Source of the DNA: Deltaproteobacteria bacterium | GTDB lineage: Bacteria; Myxococcota_C; UBA6777 | DNA: 52,558 bases | Assembly (NCBI GenBank): GCA_002731275.1 | Contig: PCBK01000024.1 | Span: forward strand, 1-52,558 | Direction: 5' to 3' | Part shown: positions 26,797 to 35,674 of the stretch, in pieces | Position numbering within the stretch: the stretch's first letter is position 1 | How the letters are laid out: the number at the start of each line of letters is the position of its first letter | Program-made: the position numbers and the translations under genes | The notes under the pieces: model-generated | The model's database searches: none | What the model saw: only the letters and a program-made list of their open reading frames with translations | Told to the model about the DNA's origin: nothing

Positions 26797-29520
26797 TCAG
26801 TTACAGCTCCCTCCACTACAGGCTTTTCCCGCACCACAGGCGTTGTTGCAACCACCGCAGTGATTATTGTCGCTGCTGGTATTCACACACGAGTTACCAC
26901 ACTTGGTCGAGCCACCACCACATTGCAATGAACAGTTCCCCCCACTGCATACTTCGCCTTGCGCGCAACTCCTTCCACAGCTACCGCAGTTTGTGTTGTC
27001 ACTGTCTGTGTTCACACAGCGACTGCCGCATTTGGTCGAGCCGCCACCACATTGCAACGAGCAACGACCTCCGCTACACACTTCGCCATTGTTGCAGCTT
27101 TTTCCACAGCTTCCGCAGTTTGTGTTGTCACTGTCCGTGTTCACACAACGGCTACCACACTTGGTCGAACCACCGCCACATTGCAATTGACAATTCCCAC
27201 CGCTGCAGACTTCACCATTTGTGCATCGACGTCCACAGCGACCACAGTTGTCATTGTCGCTGTTTGTGCTGACACAGAGCGAACCACACTTGGTGCTTCC
27301 ACTTGGGCAGCTGATTTTACAGGAGCCACCATTACAGACTGAACCGCTACCACATGGATTGCTACACCCTCCGCAATGATCGTTATTACTCTGGGTATCA
27401 ACACAGAGCGAACCACACTTGGTGTTTCCTGTTGGGCAGCTGATTTTGCAAGTACCACTTGAGCACGATTGTCCGCTTTGACAGACTTTGTTACAGCCAC
27501 CACAGTGGGCGTTGTCGCTTTGTGTGTTGACACAGGTGCTGTTGCACTTGGTAAGTCCGGACTGACAGGAGAGTGAACATCGACCGTTGTTGCAGACCTC
27601 GCCGCTTGCGCAGTTCGTTCCGCACGCCCCACAGTTGTTGTTATCGCTCTTGGTGTCGACACAACGACCACCACATTTGGTGCTTCCACTTGGACAGCTG
27701 ACCTTGCAAGAGCCCCCACTACAGACCTCACCACTGTTACACGAGACCCCACATCCACCGCAGTGATTGCGATCTGTTTTTTGGTCCACACACTTCCCAC
27801 TACATTTGGAGAGACCGGCCTGACAGGAGAGACCACAGCTTCCGCCTGTGCAGACAGAGCCAGCATTACACACCCGACCACAACCACCACAATGTTGACG
27901 GTCACTTTGTGTGTTGACACAAATACCACCACAATTTCTCAGGCCAGCCTGACAATCAAGAGAGCAATTTTCGCTTTGGCAGACTTCTCCGGATGGGCAT
28001 GAACGGTTACAACTCCCACAATGACGTCGATCAGTGCGCAAATCGACACACGTGTTACCGCACTTTGTCAACCCCGCCTGACAAGACAATTGACATGTTC
28101 CAGCGCTACATACCCGTCCATTCGGACATTGATTATTGCACTTACCACAGTGTTCGCGGTCTGTGTTTGCGTCGATACATTTCCCACCACAGTTGGTCAA
28201 ACCGGATTGGCAGCTCAACACACATGAACCTTTTTGGCAGACTTGCCCGGCTGGACACTGGAAGCCACACTTCCCACAGTTGGTCAGATTGACGAGCAAA
28301 TCGACACAGATCCCGCTGCAGTTGTCGAGTCCAGACTGGCAGGACAACTCACAAGCTCCTGCGATACACTTTTCCCCGGTCGCGCAAGCAGCACCGCACT
28401 TGCCACAGTGCTCATTATCCAGCTTAAGATCGACGCACTTACCACTACAGTTGTTTAAGCCATTTTGACAAGAGACCCCACAGCTCCCGCCACTACAGAC
28501 TTCACCGTCAGGGCACTTGGTGCCACACTTGCCACAATGTTCGCGGTCGTTCTTCAAGTTGACACATACGCCTTCGCAAATACTGAGACCATCCTGGCAA
28601 GAAACAGAGCAATTACCGGCAGCACAGACCTCTCCATCTTTGCACTTTGTACCACAGAGACCACAATGGTTGCGATCTTCGAGTGTGTTGATGCATTTGT
28701 CGCCACAGTTCGCAAGACCACCATATTCGTCACGAGTGCAATCCCTCCAACGTCCGTCAACACAAACTTTTCGCAAGAGCGGGCATGGTTCGCCTGTTTT
28801 GTCACAGTAGGGGTACACGGGATGACCTGAGGTGCGCAGGCTATCATCTTGCATATCCGTGAGGCCGTCACAATCGTTATCTTTTCCGTCACAGACTTCA
28901 CGCGCGCAGAGTTTGCACGACCCCTGCGCGCTCTGCATTAAGTTTGTCACCTGCCCTTTTGGATCGGACATGGAGAAGTCGATAAAGAATGCGCACTCCC
29001 CCAAGCCAGAATCAAAACAGCTATAGCTCGGTGAATCCATCTTTTTACAGATCGATTTAAGGGTCGCGAGATTCTTGGGATTGGTCAGATCGGTCGTTCC
29101 CCAATTTTCCAGGAAGTACAACCGGAAACGAATGTTTTTGACATCCGACTGTGTAGGATACCGAATGACCGCGGTCTCTGTCCGACCGTCCAGTGGAGCC
29201 AAGTGTTTCAACTCACCTCGTGCGTTGATCTCCACGGGAGTGTAGTAATCTTTCCCCTCCTCAATCTCACGGCCATCCCACAACGTCACAATGCAACCAC
29301 GCTCAACACCGTTCTCCCCAAAACCAAAGAGCTCCTGATAAAGACCCGCAGCGATGTAGCTGCCATTTGGATCGTACTTCAGATGCTTGATAGGGCTACA
29401 GTCTCCAGCCTGTAACTCAAAATGTTCGCCTGGCTGCTTTGAACATCCTTCAAAGATCAGGAACAACAATATGGTACAGAGAAGCAAAGACCAACGTAGA
29501 CGTAAAGTGTTTCGAAACAT
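26797..29520 (-). CDS. Giant Cys-rich lipoprotein, 15 tandem 43-residue modules
   Basis: 907 residues. Signal peptide with lipobox-like FEGC (Cys26). Residues 27-205 form a unique domain almost identical to the paralogue at 31088. Then comes a MopE-type motif CDGKDNDCDGLTD near residue 215, a short Cys segment, and 15 tandem modules from about residue 268 to the end. Each full module is 43 residues with eight Cys spaced C-X6-C-X3-C-X9-C-X2-C-X3-C-X5-C-X4-C, typified by CGGGSTKCGSRCVNTDSDN. The last four are almost identical. No enzyme domain; a disulfide-stiffened stalk or adhesin is inferred. It ends exactly at the final module without a sorting tail. Confidence 0.85.
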   Translation of the reverse strand: MFRNTLRLRWSLLLCTILLFLIFEGCSKQPGEHFELQAGDCSPIKHLKYDPNGSYIAAGLYQELFGFGENGVERGCIVTLWDGREIEEGKDYYTPVEINARGELKHLAPLDGRTETAVIRYPTQSDVKNIRFRLYFLENWGTTDLTNPKNLATLKSICKKMDSPSYSCFDSGLGECAFFIDFSMSDPKGQVTNLMQSAQGSCKLCAREVCDGKDNDCDGLTDMQDDSLRTSGHPVYPYCDKTGEPCPLLRKVCVDGRWRDCTRDEYGGLANCGDKCINTLEDRNHCGLCGTKCKDGEVCAAGNCSVSCQDGLSICEGVCVNLKNDREHCGKCGTKCPDGEVCSGGSCGVSCQNGLNNCSGKCVDLKLDNEHCGKCGAACATGEKCIAGACELSCQSGLDNCSGICVDLLVNLTNCGKCGFQCPAGQVCQKGSCVLSCQSGLTNCGGKCIDANTDREHCGKCNNQCPNGRVCSAGTCQLSCQAGLTKCGNTCVDLRTDRRHCGSCNRSCPSGEVCQSENCSLDCQAGLRNCGGICVNTQSDRQHCGGCGRVCNAGSVCTGGSCGLSCQAGLSKCSGKCVDQKTDRNHCGGCGVSCNSGEVCSGGSCKVSCPSGSTKCGGRCVDTKSDNNNCGACGTNCASGEVCNNGRCSLSCQSGLTKCNSTCVNTQSDNAHCGGCNKVCQSGQSCSSGTCKISCPTGNTKCGSLCVDTQSNNDHCGGCSNPCGSGSVCNGGSCKISCPSGSTKCGSLCVSTNSDNDNCGRCGRRCTNGEVCSGGNCQLQCGGGSTKCGSRCVNTDSDNTNCGSCGKSCNNGEVCSGGRCSLQCGGGSTKCGSRCVNTDSDNTNCGSCGRSCAQGEVCSGGNCSLQCGGGSTKCGNSCVNTSSDNNHCGGCNNACGAGKACSGGSCN
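26800..28719 (-). repeat. Tandem 129-bp coding repeats (15 modules)
   Basis: DNA-level tandem array encoding the 43-residue Cys modules. The copies nearest the 3' end of the gene (about 26800-27190) are close to identical at DNA level, while those toward the N-terminus are diverged, suggesting recent expansion at the C-terminal end by slippage or unequal recombination. The module number could vary between strains. Confidence 0.8.
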
Positions 29521-29854
29521 GTTGACTCATTCCGGGTTTTAGTGGACCAGCTCATTGTTTGTGTTGCACCCAAAGGATGTTACATCCTCCAAGAAACGGA
29601 GTCAAGAGTTGTAACAATCTATTTCCAAAAGGAAAACGACATATTTTCTTGCCTTCGCGAGCGATGATAGGGCATAAGACCGTCTCAAGAGCCTTGAAGA
29701 CCCAGCAAAGAAGGATCTACAGACCCGTACCTTTCGACATCTTCCGCAGTGGACGTCTTCCCCTTGACATCGACCTTGGCTAGCTGTTAACGTCGCGATA
29801 TCATTTGTATCTTTACAGGCAACATATTGTACCGCACATGAAAAAGGATGTCTC
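29521..29854. other. Divergent intergenic region, no gene
   Basis: 334 bp between the Cys-rich gene and the plus-strand membrane protein. It holds a palindrome at 29574-29588 (AGGATGT, T, ACATCCT), 54 bp before the minus-strand start, possibly an operator. No open frame with support was seen. Confidence 0.35.
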
Positions 29855-30760
29855 GTGAAAAAGATAGTATTTTTAATGGTATGTGTCATGCTCATGGTGT
29901 GCGTGTGGAGGCCTTCAGAAGCAACAGCTGCACGCAGTGGAGACTTCGTTTCGACCTACGGCCGCGCGAAGATCATGCTACGTCAGAAGCTGTACTTTGA
30001 TGCGGTGAGGGACTTTACAAGGGCCATCAACACGACCCGTGGACGAACACACTTTGGCGCCCACTATTTCCTCGCGCAGGCGTACTTTTGGCTCCCGGAC
30101 ATTCAGCAGGCCAACCGCTATCTCACCATCGCAAAAGGACTTGCTCGTAACAACAACCAAAAGGCTGCGCTCGTCAGGCTCACCAAAAAGATCGAAGCTC
30201 TTTACGGAAAACTCAAGCTCGAACCCGAAGTGGACCCCGAAGAAGTCGGTCGCCTCAAGATCGTCTTGAAGCCAGCGAGTCCATTCAGCCACAAGCACAA
30301 GGTGCGTTACTCCAAGATTCTCTTCAAACGTCTCGCGACAATCGGTCTCTTACTTGGTGGTCGCTCCATCTACCTCCCAAAGGGTGAATACAAAATCACC
30401 ATCAAACAACCACAATGTCTTGTCTACGGTCTACTCAGGGGTTCCAATTTGGCCAAGGCGATGACCGTAAGCAGCCAGACAACAACGCTGAGAGTTCGCG
30501 CCAAGAGAAGCTGCCAATGTGTCGGTGGGCAAAGGATCTACAAGAAAAACGACAAGCTGTTTTGTGCATGTCCCGAAGGTCTCGGCTGGAACAAAAATGA
30601 ACAACGGTGCGAGAAGGCATTCAACCCTATCCCGTGGGTGATTGCAGGGGCTGGTGTGCTTGTTGTGACAGGCGTCGTTGTGACTCTTGTTGCGACAGCG
30701 CCAGATGGGACAGCCTACGTCACAGTAGGTCCCACCAACACCAAATCGACCGTTTGGTAG
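29855..30760 (+). CDS. Exported TPR-like protein with C-terminal membrane helix
   Basis: 301 residues from a GTG with AAGGATG seven bases upstream. Signal peptide cut near SEATA. Two or three TPR-like helix pairs (AKIMLRQKLYFDAVRDFTRAI; AHYFLAQAYFWLPDIQQANRY) are followed by a beta-rich segment with GRSIYLPKGEYKITIKQP, resembling a PEGA-type domain, a small Cys cluster (SCQCVGG ... FCACPEGLGW), and a C-terminal helix PWVIAGAGVLVVTGVVVTLV with a short tail. The design parallels the protein at 5140: helical repeats, PEGA-like strands, then a P-W-(V/I)-I-x-G-A-G helix. It sits between the two giant Cys-rich genes. Function unknown; an envelope partner of those proteins is inferred. Confidence 0.7.
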   Translation: MKKIVFLMVCVMLMVCVWRPSEATAARSGDFVSTYGRAKIMLRQKLYFDAVRDFTRAINTTRGRTHFGAHYFLAQAYFWLPDIQQANRYLTIAKGLARNNNQKAALVRLTKKIEALYGKLKLEPEVDPEEVGRLKIVLKPASPFSHKHKVRYSKILFKRLATIGLLLGGRSIYLPKGEYKITIKQPQCLVYGLLRGSNLAKAMTVSSQTTTLRVRAKRSCQCVGGQRIYKKNDKLFCACPEGLGWNKNEQRCEKAFNPIPWVIAGAGVLVVTGVVVTLVATAPDGTAYVTVGPTNTKSTVW

Positions 30761-31087
30761 CTTACAACCTGCGATCTTACAACAACCCTCTTCGTCCCCC
30801 TTCGCTCCAGCCAACGCCTCCCTCTCATGTCATCAGCCCACTTGGCTAAAAAACATACGAACTGACTGTCTGTTGTGAGGTTTGTCTTTACAGGGTCAAG
30901 TCCCCACCTTCACAGAACTTGGGAAGGGGCTCGTCGTTCCATTCACGATCGCTAAGAGAACTTCGATGGGATGATACCAGAGGGGGAAATGGTCACGTCG
31001 CTCCCCACAGCTTTCGCGACATCGACAAGTTTGCAAGGCTCGAACACCTCGTGTCCCCCAAGACACCAGACACACCCTCTACAAATA
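30761..31087. other. Convergent intergenic region, no gene
   Basis: About 327 bp between two convergent genes. I found no supportable open frame and no clear hairpin with T-tract; transcription from both sides presumably ends here. Confidence 0.4.
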
Positions 31088-34000
31088 TCAGCTACACGTG
31101 CCGGCGTTACAAGTTTGTCCAGATGGACAACATGTGGAACCACAAACTTGCGTTGTAGGACAACAGCTACCACCCAAACAGGTATCACTGCTGCCACAGC
31201 AAGAGGAGCCACAGACTTTCGCGACATCACAACAGCTACCACCAGAACACACCTGCCCACTGCTACAGCATGTCCCGTTACATGAGCGCGCGGCAGGACA
31301 ACACGAACCGCCGATACAAGAACCTGCACAGCAGGCGTTTCCTGTCGCATCACAACAAGAACAACAGTTCGAACCACACTTCGCGGCTCCACCGCTACAC
31401 TGCAAGGCGCAAGAACCGTTGACACAGACACGTCCACCTGTACAAGGTTGACCACAACCACCGCAGTGATTGGGGTTGACTTGTGTATCAACACACTGCC
31501 CACTACAGTTTGTACTGTTTGAGGAACACTGCAAGATACAAGTGCCACCGACACAGCTCTCTCCCGTTGAACATTGCGTCGTGCAAGAGCCGCAATGATT
31601 GGGGTCGACCTGTGTGTCGAAGCAGCTCGAACCACACTGTGTTAGGTTTGTGCCACAGTTTGCGACACAGGTTCCACTCGCGCACTTTTGTCCAGACGCA
31701 CAAACAGTCCCACAACCTCCACAGTGGTTGGGGTTGGCGTCTGTATCCACACAGACGGAGCCACATTTGGTGTTCCCTGTGGGACAGCTAATCTGACAGA
31801 CACCAGAGACACAGCGCTCACCAGCTTTACAGGCAGTCCCACATCCACCACAGTTCGCATTGTCAGAAGTTTGATCGACGCACTTGCTGCCACACTTGGT
31901 GAGACCTGTCTGGCAGGACAAGGAACACGAGCCAGCATTACAAACCTCGCCAGCTTGGCAGGTCGTACCACATCCACCACAGTGGTTGGGGTTGCTTTGT
32001 GTATTGACACATGAGTTGTTGCACTTTGTGCTTCCTGCAGGACAACTCACATCACACGCACCGTTGTTGCAAACCTCTCCGCTCTTACAGCTACTGTTAC
32101 AGCCATTACAATGGAAGCGATCGGTCTTTGTATTCACACAGGTCCCGCCACAATTGGTGAGCCCTGTTTGGCAACTGAGTGAGCAGGCGCCGTTGACACA
32201 AACTTGTCCGGATGGACAGGCGATCCCACAACCACCACAGTGGTCGCGATCGGTCTTCTGATTGACGCAAGTGCTGTTACATTTGGAGAGCCCGCTAGGA
32301 CAAGAGAGTCCACATTTTCCGTTGACACAAACCTGCCCAGAAGGACACACAATCCCACACGCATTGCAATTAAGTCGATCATTTTGCAAATTGCTGCACA
32401 CGCCACCGCAGTTGGTGAGACCAGCTTGACAAGAGACAGAGCATTTTTCGCTGCTGCAGATCTCACCAGTGGGACAGGCCTTGTTACACTTTCCGCAGTG
32501 TCGACGGTCTGTGTTAAGGTCGACACAAGTGCTTCCACACTCCGTCAAACCAGCTTGGCAAGAGAGCGCGCAGGAGCCATTACTGCAGACCTGACCTCCT
32601 AAACACTTGGCGTTACAACGATTACAATGATCTCGATCGCTTTTAAGATTGACACAGATGCCACCACAGTTTGTGAGACCTGCCTGACATGTCAGTTGAC
32701 ATGTACCACCAACACACGCCTGTCCAGAGGCACACTTGGTCCCACATCCCCCACAGTTGGAATTATCTGTCTTCAAATCGACACAGATGCTGCTACAATT
32801 TGTCAGACCAGATTGACAGGAGAGGCCACATGTACCGTTGTTACAGACCTCACCAGAGGCACATTTTTTGTTGCAAGCACCACAATGTAATGAATAGGTC
32901 TTCAAATCAACACAAGTCCCACCACAGTTCGTCAAGCCAGTTTGGCAATCCAGGCGACAAGCACCGTTGACACATTTTTGCCCAGAAGGACACTGTTGAC
33001 CGCACTTTCCACAGTTAAAAGCGTCCTCTTTTGTGTCCACACACTTTCCGTTACAGTTATCCAGGCCAGTTTGACAATCGAGCTTACAGCTTCCGTTGTT
33101 GCAGACACGTCCAGGAGGACACTTTGTGTTGCATGTCCCGCAATTGTCGCGGTCTGTTTTGGTGTTGACACACACGCCATTGCACTGTGTCAAGCTGTTT
33201 TGGCATGAAACATCACACTTACCGGCGCTACAGACCTCACCAGAGGGACATTTCTTTTGGCATTGACCGCAATGGTCGCGGTCTGTGTTGATGTTGACAC
33301 AAAGTCCACCACAATCGTTGAGACCCGTTTGGCAACTAAGCTGACACTTTCCGGCGATACATTGCTCACCAGAGAGGCAGCGGTTTCCACAAGTTCCGCA
33401 ATTGAGAACGTCTGTCTGCATGTTGACACAGACATTGGCACACTTGGTCAATCCAGCCTGACAGGAGACCCCACACGAACCAGAGCTACAGACCTGACCT
33501 TCTGCACACTTGCCATCACACGCGCCACAGTTTTCGCGGTCATTTTGTAAGTTGACACAGACTCCAGAACAGTTTGTGAGTCCTTTTTGACAGGAGAGGT
33601 CACATTTCCCGTTGTTACAGACCTGTCCAGAGGGACACTTATTGCCACAAGTTCCACAGTTGTTGCGGTCTTTGAGGACATTTGCGCATTCGTTATTGCA
33701 GTTGGTTTGTCCGCCGTATTGGTCCCGATCGCAATCGTTCCAGATCCCATCAGCGCACGTCTTACGCACGAGCGGACAGACCTCACCAGTTTTGTCACAG
33801 TAGGGGAAAATCGGGTGAGCAGCGGTCCGCAAGCTGTCATCTTGGGTGTCCGCTTTACCATCACAGTCGTTGTCTTTCCCGTCGCATACTTCGCGTGCAC
33901 AGAGCTTACATGAGCCCTGTGTGCTCTGCATCAAGTTGGTCACTTTTCCGCTGGGATCGGACATAAAGAAGTCGATGAAGAAAGAACACTCCCCTAAGCC

Positions 34001-34531
34001 AGAGTCAAAGCAGCTATAGCTCGGTGAATCCATCTTTTTACAGATCGATTTAAGGGTCGCGAGATTCTTGGGGTTGGTCAGATCGGTCGTGCCCCAATTT
34101 TCCAGGAAGTACAATCGGAAACGAATGTTTTTGACATCCGACTGCGTAGGATACCGAATGACCGCGGTCTCTGTCCGACCGTCCAGCGGAGCCAAGTGTT
34201 TCAGCTCACCTCGTGCGTTGATCTCCACGGGGGTTACATAGTCTTTCCCCTCTTCAACCTCACGACCATCCCACAACGTCACAATACAACCACGCTCAAC
34301 CCCCTTTTCACCGGGGCCAAAGAGCCCCTGATAGAGCTGCGCGCTCGCATAACTACCGCTCGGGTCATACTTCAAATATTTGACAGGGTTACAATCTCCG
34401 GCTTTCAACTCAAAGTGCTCACTTGGCTGTCTTGAACAACCTTCGGAGAGTACCAAAAATAAGATCACACCGAGCAATAAAAGCCAACGAAAACGTATTG
34501 AATAGGTAGAAAACATTCGACTCATGTTCAT
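31088..34531 (-). CDS. Giant Cys-rich lipoprotein, 18 tandem modules and CC-rich tail
   Basis: About 1147 residues from ATG 34531; ATGs at 34525 and 34516 are equally possible, the last aligning best with the paralogue. Signal peptide with lipobox-like SEGC. The following domain matches the 26797 paralogue over long identical stretches (for example NIRFRLYFLENWGTTDLTN), with a MopE-type CDGKDNDCDGKAD. Then 18 modules of 43 residues with the same eight-Cys spacing, and a distinct tail of about 100 residues rich in CC pairs (GSCCPAARSCNGTCCSSG type), absent from the paralogue. It is likely a long disulfide-bonded surface fibre with a different tip. No enzymatic domain is visible. Confidence 0.85.
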   Translation of the reverse strand: MNMSRMFSTYSIRFRWLLLLGVILFLVLSEGCSRQPSEHFELKAGDCNPVKYLKYDPSGSYASAQLYQGLFGPGEKGVERGCIVTLWDGREVEEGKDYVTPVEINARGELKHLAPLDGRTETAVIRYPTQSDVKNIRFRLYFLENWGTTDLTNPKNLATLKSICKKMDSPSYSCFDSGLGECSFFIDFFMSDPSGKVTNLMQSTQGSCKLCAREVCDGKDNDCDGKADTQDDSLRTAAHPIFPYCDKTGEVCPLVRKTCADGIWNDCDRDQYGGQTNCNNECANVLKDRNNCGTCGNKCPSGQVCNNGKCDLSCQKGLTNCSGVCVNLQNDRENCGACDGKCAEGQVCSSGSCGVSCQAGLTKCANVCVNMQTDVLNCGTCGNRCLSGEQCIAGKCQLSCQTGLNDCGGLCVNINTDRDHCGQCQKKCPSGEVCSAGKCDVSCQNSLTQCNGVCVNTKTDRDNCGTCNTKCPPGRVCNNGSCKLDCQTGLDNCNGKCVDTKEDAFNCGKCGQQCPSGQKCVNGACRLDCQTGLTNCGGTCVDLKTYSLHCGACNKKCASGEVCNNGTCGLSCQSGLTNCSSICVDLKTDNSNCGGCGTKCASGQACVGGTCQLTCQAGLTNCGGICVNLKSDRDHCNRCNAKCLGGQVCSNGSCALSCQAGLTECGSTCVDLNTDRRHCGKCNKACPTGEICSSEKCSVSCQAGLTNCGGVCSNLQNDRLNCNACGIVCPSGQVCVNGKCGLSCPSGLSKCNSTCVNQKTDRDHCGGCGIACPSGQVCVNGACSLSCQTGLTNCGGTCVNTKTDRFHCNGCNSSCKSGEVCNNGACDVSCPAGSTKCNNSCVNTQSNPNHCGGCGTTCQAGEVCNAGSCSLSCQTGLTKCGSKCVDQTSDNANCGGCGTACKAGERCVSGVCQISCPTGNTKCGSVCVDTDANPNHCGGCGTVCASGQKCASGTCVANCGTNLTQCGSSCFDTQVDPNHCGSCTTQCSTGESCVGGTCILQCSSNSTNCSGQCVDTQVNPNHCGGCGQPCTGGRVCVNGSCALQCSGGAAKCGSNCCSCCDATGNACCAGSCIGGSCCPAARSCNGTCCSSGQVCSGGSCCDVAKVCGSSCCGSSDTCLGGSCCPTTQVCGSTCCPSGQTCNAGTCS
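31403..33712 (-). repeat. Tandem 129-bp coding repeats (18 modules)
   Basis: Array encoding the 43-residue Cys modules of the 31088 gene. The modules are more diverged from one another than the last four in the paralogue, so this array looks older. Confidence 0.75.
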
Positions 34532-34558
34532 CCGGTTCCCAATGTTGAATGGACCTGT

Positions 34559-34573
34559 ATATTCTAAGAATAT
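34559..34573. promoter_or_regulatory. Palindrome upstream of the Cys-rich gene
   Basis: Perfect palindrome ATATTCT-A-AGAATAT, 28-43 bp before the possible starts of the 31088 gene. On the minus strand it contains TAGAAT, a -10-like hexamer, so it may be an operator overlapping a promoter. A second palindrome, ACAATCGATTGT, lies at 34592-34603. Confidence 0.3.
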
Positions 34574-34864
34574 CGAAACGTTACAACCAGCACAATCGAT
34601 TGTCAAGCGAGAGACATGCCTCCCACGTATGTACAATGAACTCTGGCCCCGTAGACATCACCAAAGACAAGTCCGGTTTACACAATAAGTGACCTGTACT
34701 TGTCTTGCTTTGTCTCACCGAACCACGTCACGACGACACTCGTCACACGATGACACTGCCTGGACACCATGAGCAGCCACAAGGAACAGGTTGCGTTTCC
34801 TGACAGAAAGGAATATGAGTACATAGATTCGATTTTTTGGATGCCACAGACAAAGGACTTTGAC

Positions 34865-35629
34865 ATGCCCACATTACAGGAACTGTGTTCTTATCTGGAT
34901 GACTACCTTCAACTCGGCATGTACCGGGACATTTCACAAAATGGCTTGCAGGTACAAGGTGCTGAACAAGTCGATCACATCGCCCTCGCAGTGGATGCTC
35001 GCCAAGAGACCTTCCGTCAAGCAGCTGAGCAAGGTGCGCAGATGCTCATCGTCCACCACGGTATTTTTTGGGGTCGTGTCGAGCTTGTGACAGGACATGT
35101 CTATGAACGAATGCGCCTGTTGATCGAAAACAAACTCGCGCTGTACGCTGCCCACCTCCCTCTCGATGCACATATGGAGGTCGGAAACAACGTCCAGCTC
35201 GCGAAAGCGCTGGGACTACAGGAGCTCGAACCTTGGGCTGAGTACAAAAAGCAAGTCATTGGCATACGTGGCGTCCTCCCACAAGAGACCCCCATCAACA
35301 CCCTCAAAGAGAGACTCCAACAAGAACTCTCAAGCGTCGACGGCACCGTCCAACACTTCGGAAAAGGAAAAGAGAACGTCCGCACTGTGGGGATCGTGAC
35401 AGGTGACGCAGCCAACGAGTTGATGTCCGCAGCGAAAGACGGTGTGGATGTTTTGATCACAGGTGAACCGAGCCACGTCTTTGTCCCCTTCGCTGACGAA
35501 TTACAAACCCACCTGCTGTGTGGGGGGCATTATGCCACCGAGACATATGGTGTCAAAGCACTTGGCGCACACCTCGAAGATACCTTTGGCGTCAAAACCA
35601 CATTCCTCCACGTACCAACCTTTGCGTAA
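34865..35629 (+). CDS. Nif3-like dinuclear metal-centre protein (YbgI/NIF3 family)
   Basis: 254 residues, a member of the widespread NIF3/YbgI family (annotated as GTP cyclohydrolase I type 2-like). It shows NGLQVQG near the start, the metal-binding IVHHGIFWG, the His/Asp pair in HLPLDAHMEVGNN, VGIVTGDA, and a C-terminal GGHYATETYG carrying the conserved His and Glu ligands. ATG 34865 has AAAGGA seven bases upstream; the open frame begins 32 codons earlier without support. The molecular function of the family is poorly defined; some members are linked to metal or DNA metabolism. It converges with the Rieske regulator. Confidence 0.9.
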   Translation: MPTLQELCSYLDDYLQLGMYRDISQNGLQVQGAEQVDHIALAVDARQETFRQAAEQGAQMLIVHHGIFWGRVELVTGHVYERMRLLIENKLALYAAHLPLDAHMEVGNNVQLAKALGLQELEPWAEYKKQVIGIRGVLPQETPINTLKERLQQELSSVDGTVQHFGKGKENVRTVGIVTGDAANELMSAAKDGVDVLITGEPSHVFVPFADELQTHLLCGGHYATETYGVKALGAHLEDTFGVKTTFLHVPTFA

Positions 35630-35674
35630 ACATCTCCCCTCAGCGCTCTAGCGAAATCCACCCTTCAACAACCT

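Noticed and set aside
26800-28719. Regular repeats suggestive of a CRISPR array
   Set aside because: The period is 129 bp, in frame with the 43-residue Cys modules; there are no short direct repeats with unique spacers and no cas genes.
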